From an uncultured Mollicutes bacterium (lineage in GTDB: Bacteria; Bacillota_I; Bacilli_A; RFN20; CAG-826): 64,000 bases of DNA. Made by a program: the position numbers and the translations under genes. How positions within the stretch are numbered: position 1 is the first letter of the stretch; each line of letters starts with the position of its first letter. The stretch spans positions 1 through 64,000 of the forward strand of contig UQFQ01000008.1 in NCBI GenBank assembly GCA_900540395.1, given 5' to 3'. Below, in pieces: positions 62,340 through 64,000 of the stretch. Under the pieces are notes generated by a model that saw nothing but the letters and a program-made list of their open reading frames with translations, was not told the origin of the DNA and did not search any database.

Positions 62340-63290
62340 ATGAAAAACAGATTTTTATTACTCGGTGCTATGGCACTTGTAGGTGTACTCGGAGTAGGAC
62401 TTGCTTCCTGTGGTGGAAGTGATGGTGATACTATTAAACTTTATTCAAGAGAACATGGTAGTGGTACTAGAGAATGTTTCTTTGAAGGTATCGGTTATGG
62501 TGATGTTAAAAAAGACGATAAATGGAACGAAGGCGTTGTAGTTTCTAGTGCTTCTAGTAATGGCGCAATCATGACTAGCGTTGGTGATGATGAAAATGGC
62601 TTAGGATATTGTTCACTTGATTCAATTGATACAGTTAAAAGTATTAAAGGCTTAACTTTTGAAGGAGTTGCTGCTAGTGAAGAAACTGTTGTTGATGGAA
62701 CATATAAATTACAAAGAAATTTCAACTTTGTTTCTGCAGATAGCTCACTTTTAGATGCTCAACATGCTTTAGCAAAAGATGCTTTTGTTGCATTTATGAC
62801 TGAATCTAAAGAAGGATTACAAGCAATTGCAGCAGAAGGTGGTATTTTAACAAAAAGTGTTGCTAGTGCTAAAACTTGGAGTGAAATTGCTACAAGCGAA
62901 TTCCCAAATTTAAATATTAAAGGAGTTACAATTAACGCTTGTGGATCAACTTCTGTTGAAAACGTTTTAGGTGGATTAGCTTCTGCTTTTAAAGAAGCAA
63001 CTGGTTGTACAGTTACTCCAAATCAAACTGGATCTGGTGATGCTGTTCCAGGTATTACTGGCGAAAAAACAACTAAATATGAAATTGGTTTCTTATCAAG
63101 AGAAATTGAGGCTGATGAATTAGCTTCTTTAACTGAGGCAAATGCAAAAGGATCTATCTGTAAAGATGCTGTTGTCCCAATTGTTAATGCAGCAAATACT
63201 ACAGTTACAAACTCAACCGCTGAAGCTTTAGCAGCTGCTTATAAAGGTGAAATCACAACTTGGAGTGAATTTGCTGAACTCGTTGCCTAA
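62340..63290 (+). CDS. pstS: Phosphate-binding lipoprotein PstS, circularly permuted
   Basis: A 316-residue phosphate-binding lipoprotein (lipobox LASC, Cys24). Residues 31-190 match the second half of normal PstS: YSREHGSGTR with the phosphate loop, GAIMTSV, GLGYCSLDSI, DGTYKLQRNF, and the FVAFMTES--GLQAI end. Residues 195-316 match the first half: INACGSTSVENVLGGLASAF, FLSREIEADEL, VVPIVNAAN, and YKGEITTWSEF as the last element. In standard PstS the order is reversed. Each half occurs once, so this is permutation, not duplication. pstC follows. Confidence 0.9.
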   Translation: MKNRFLLLGAMALVGVLGVGLASCGGSDGDTIKLYSREHGSGTRECFFEGIGYGDVKKDDKWNEGVVVSSASSNGAIMTSVGDDENGLGYCSLDSIDTVKSIKGLTFEGVAASEETVVDGTYKLQRNFNFVSADSSLLDAQHALAKDAFVAFMTESKEGLQAIAAEGGILTKSVASAKTWSEIATSEFPNLNIKGVTINACGSTSVENVLGGLASAFKEATGCTVTPNQTGSGDAVPGITGEKTTKYEIGFLSREIEADELASLTEANAKGSICKDAVVPIVNAANTTVTNSTAEALAAAYKGEITTWSEFAELVA

Positions 63291-63303
63291 TTAAAAAGAG
63301 GTT

Positions 63304-64000
63304 ATGTTAGAGAAGAGTAAGCAGGAAAATATAACTACTAACGAAGATAAGAAATTTAAGAGGAAAGATATTACCGATCAAATAGTGAGGTATATCTTCC
63401 TCTTTATTGCTATATTATGTGCAAGCTTTGTTATCTTTATTGTTATATTTATCTTAGAAAAAGGTATTGAACCTTTTGTTAAAAATTATTCAACTACAGA
63501 AGGAGAATGGTTAAGCCAAGATTTTGGTTTATTTTTTACTAATACCAGATGGTTATATAATGGCCAAGGTGGAATGGGCTTTCTCCTTTTAACTACTTTA
63601 TATACAACTTTAATTTCATTAATTATTAGTGTGCCGGTTTCTATTTTTACGGCTCTTTTTGTCGTTAGAATGGCACCAAAGAAAACTAAACCGGTAATTA
63701 AAACTTGTGTCGAACTTCTTTCATCAATACCATCTGTTATTTATGGTATTTTTGGAATGGGCGTTATTTGTCCAATTATTGCTGGTCTCCCTGTTGATAC
63801 ATTTGCTGGAAATACAATATTAGCTGGAGCTTTAGTACTTGCCTTAATGTCTATTCCAACAATTACTATGGTTTCAATTAATGCTGTTGAAGCAGTAGAT
63901 AAAAGATTAATTGATGCTTCTATTGCTCTTGGTGCAAGTAGTGCACAAACAAATATTAAGATTGTTCTAACTTCTGCAAAAAGTGGTATTTTTGCAGGGA
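63304..64000 (+). CDS. pstC: Phosphate ABC transporter permease PstC (partial at right edge)
   Basis: 232 complete codons are present before the window ends. A charged N-terminus of about 30 residues precedes the first helix (about 32-54). An extracellular loop, then helices with VPVSIFTALFVVRMAP and ELLSSIPSVIYGIFG follow, and the conserved cytoplasmic loop IDASIALGASSAQT is reached. It forms the membrane channel with PstA. GAGG precedes the ATG. Confidence 0.93.
   Translation, partial: MLEKSKQENITTNEDKKFKRKDITDQIVRYIFLFIAILCASFVIFIVIFILEKGIEPFVKNYSTTEGEWLSQDFGLFFTNTRWLYNGQGGMGFLLLTTLYTTLISLIISVPVSIFTALFVVRMAPKKTKPVIKTCVELLSSIPSVIYGIFGMGVICPIIAGLPVDTFAGNTILAGALVLALMSIPTITMVSINAVEAVDKRLIDASIALGASSAQTNIKIVLTSAKSGIFAG

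Overview
Organism. The window is AT-rich and densely coded. Genes carry AGGAGG-type ribosome sites or start right behind a -10 box, surface proteins have single-membrane lipoprotein signals, and the metabolism is strictly anaerobic (trimeric [FeFe]-hydrogenase, rubrerythrin, Feo iron uptake). This suggests an uncultured gut-type low-GC Bacilli lineage. Code use is unusual. I found only four in-frame CGG codons. Three sit where the protein family has a near-invariant tryptophan (CML decarboxylase GWPKAW, hydrogenase TSCSPGW, DUF985 DELW), and the fourth is uninformative. That is what CGG=Trp (NCBI table 36, the Anaerococcus/Onthovivens code, from memory) would give. TGA is rare but still acts as a stop.

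Layout. 0-0.65 kb: non-coding, two copies of an 85-bp repeat. 0.65-5.0 kb: Fic protein, purine permease, DUF2130 protein. 5.0-7.1 kb: TetR regulator divergent from a CML decarboxylase-cupin gene broken by an in-frame TGA, plus a flavodoxin-type reductase, with two clear operators. 7.4-12.6 kb: MGMT-like protein, PfkB kinase, TetR, MacB/FtsX-type ABC pair. 12.8-18.3 kb: DegV, CDF transporter, feoA-feoA-feoB and a Cys-rich tail protein. 18.9-23.1 kb: electron-bifurcating-type hydrogenase operon with a cre-like site. 23.5 kb: tRNA-Ser(GCU). 23.7-26.5 kb: Zn-dependent phospholipase C-like protein, AraC pseudogene, UMF1-type transporter. 26.9-35.3 kb: five large lipoproteins, four of them apparent paralogues. 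35.5-39.7 kb: acyl-ACP thioesterase, psuG-psuK, guaA. 40.4-45.7 kb: galM-galT-galK plus three membrane proteins. 45.9 kb: hpt. 46.7-51.2 kb: mglB-mglA-mglC sugar ABC importer behind a perfect cre box. 53.1-57.4 kb: YesN-type regulator, YesM-type kinase and a second MglB-like lipoprotein, a likely sugar-sensing three-component system. 57.5-62.2 kb: tex, Fur/PerR regulator, rubredoxin-like peptide, rubrerythrin, galU. 62.3 kb to the end: pstS and partial pstC behind three Pho-box-like repeats.

Main discovery. The two transporter-linked binding lipoproteins, MglB and PstS, are both circularly permuted. In each, the segment that normally starts the mature protein is at the C-terminus. The protein starts instead at an internal beta-strand placed just behind the lipoprotein signal. 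The MglB-like sensor lipoprotein in the same window keeps the normal order and serves as an internal control. The MglC permease also carries an unusual cytoplasmic coiled-coil extension of about 220 residues.

How it fits together. The genes describe a fermenter that takes up galactose/glucose-type sugars (mgl, sensed by the three-component system), channels galactose through the Leloir pathway (galMTK, galU), disposes of electrons as H2, imports ferrous iron for its Fe-S enzymes, and protects itself with rubrerythrin under a PerR-like regulator.
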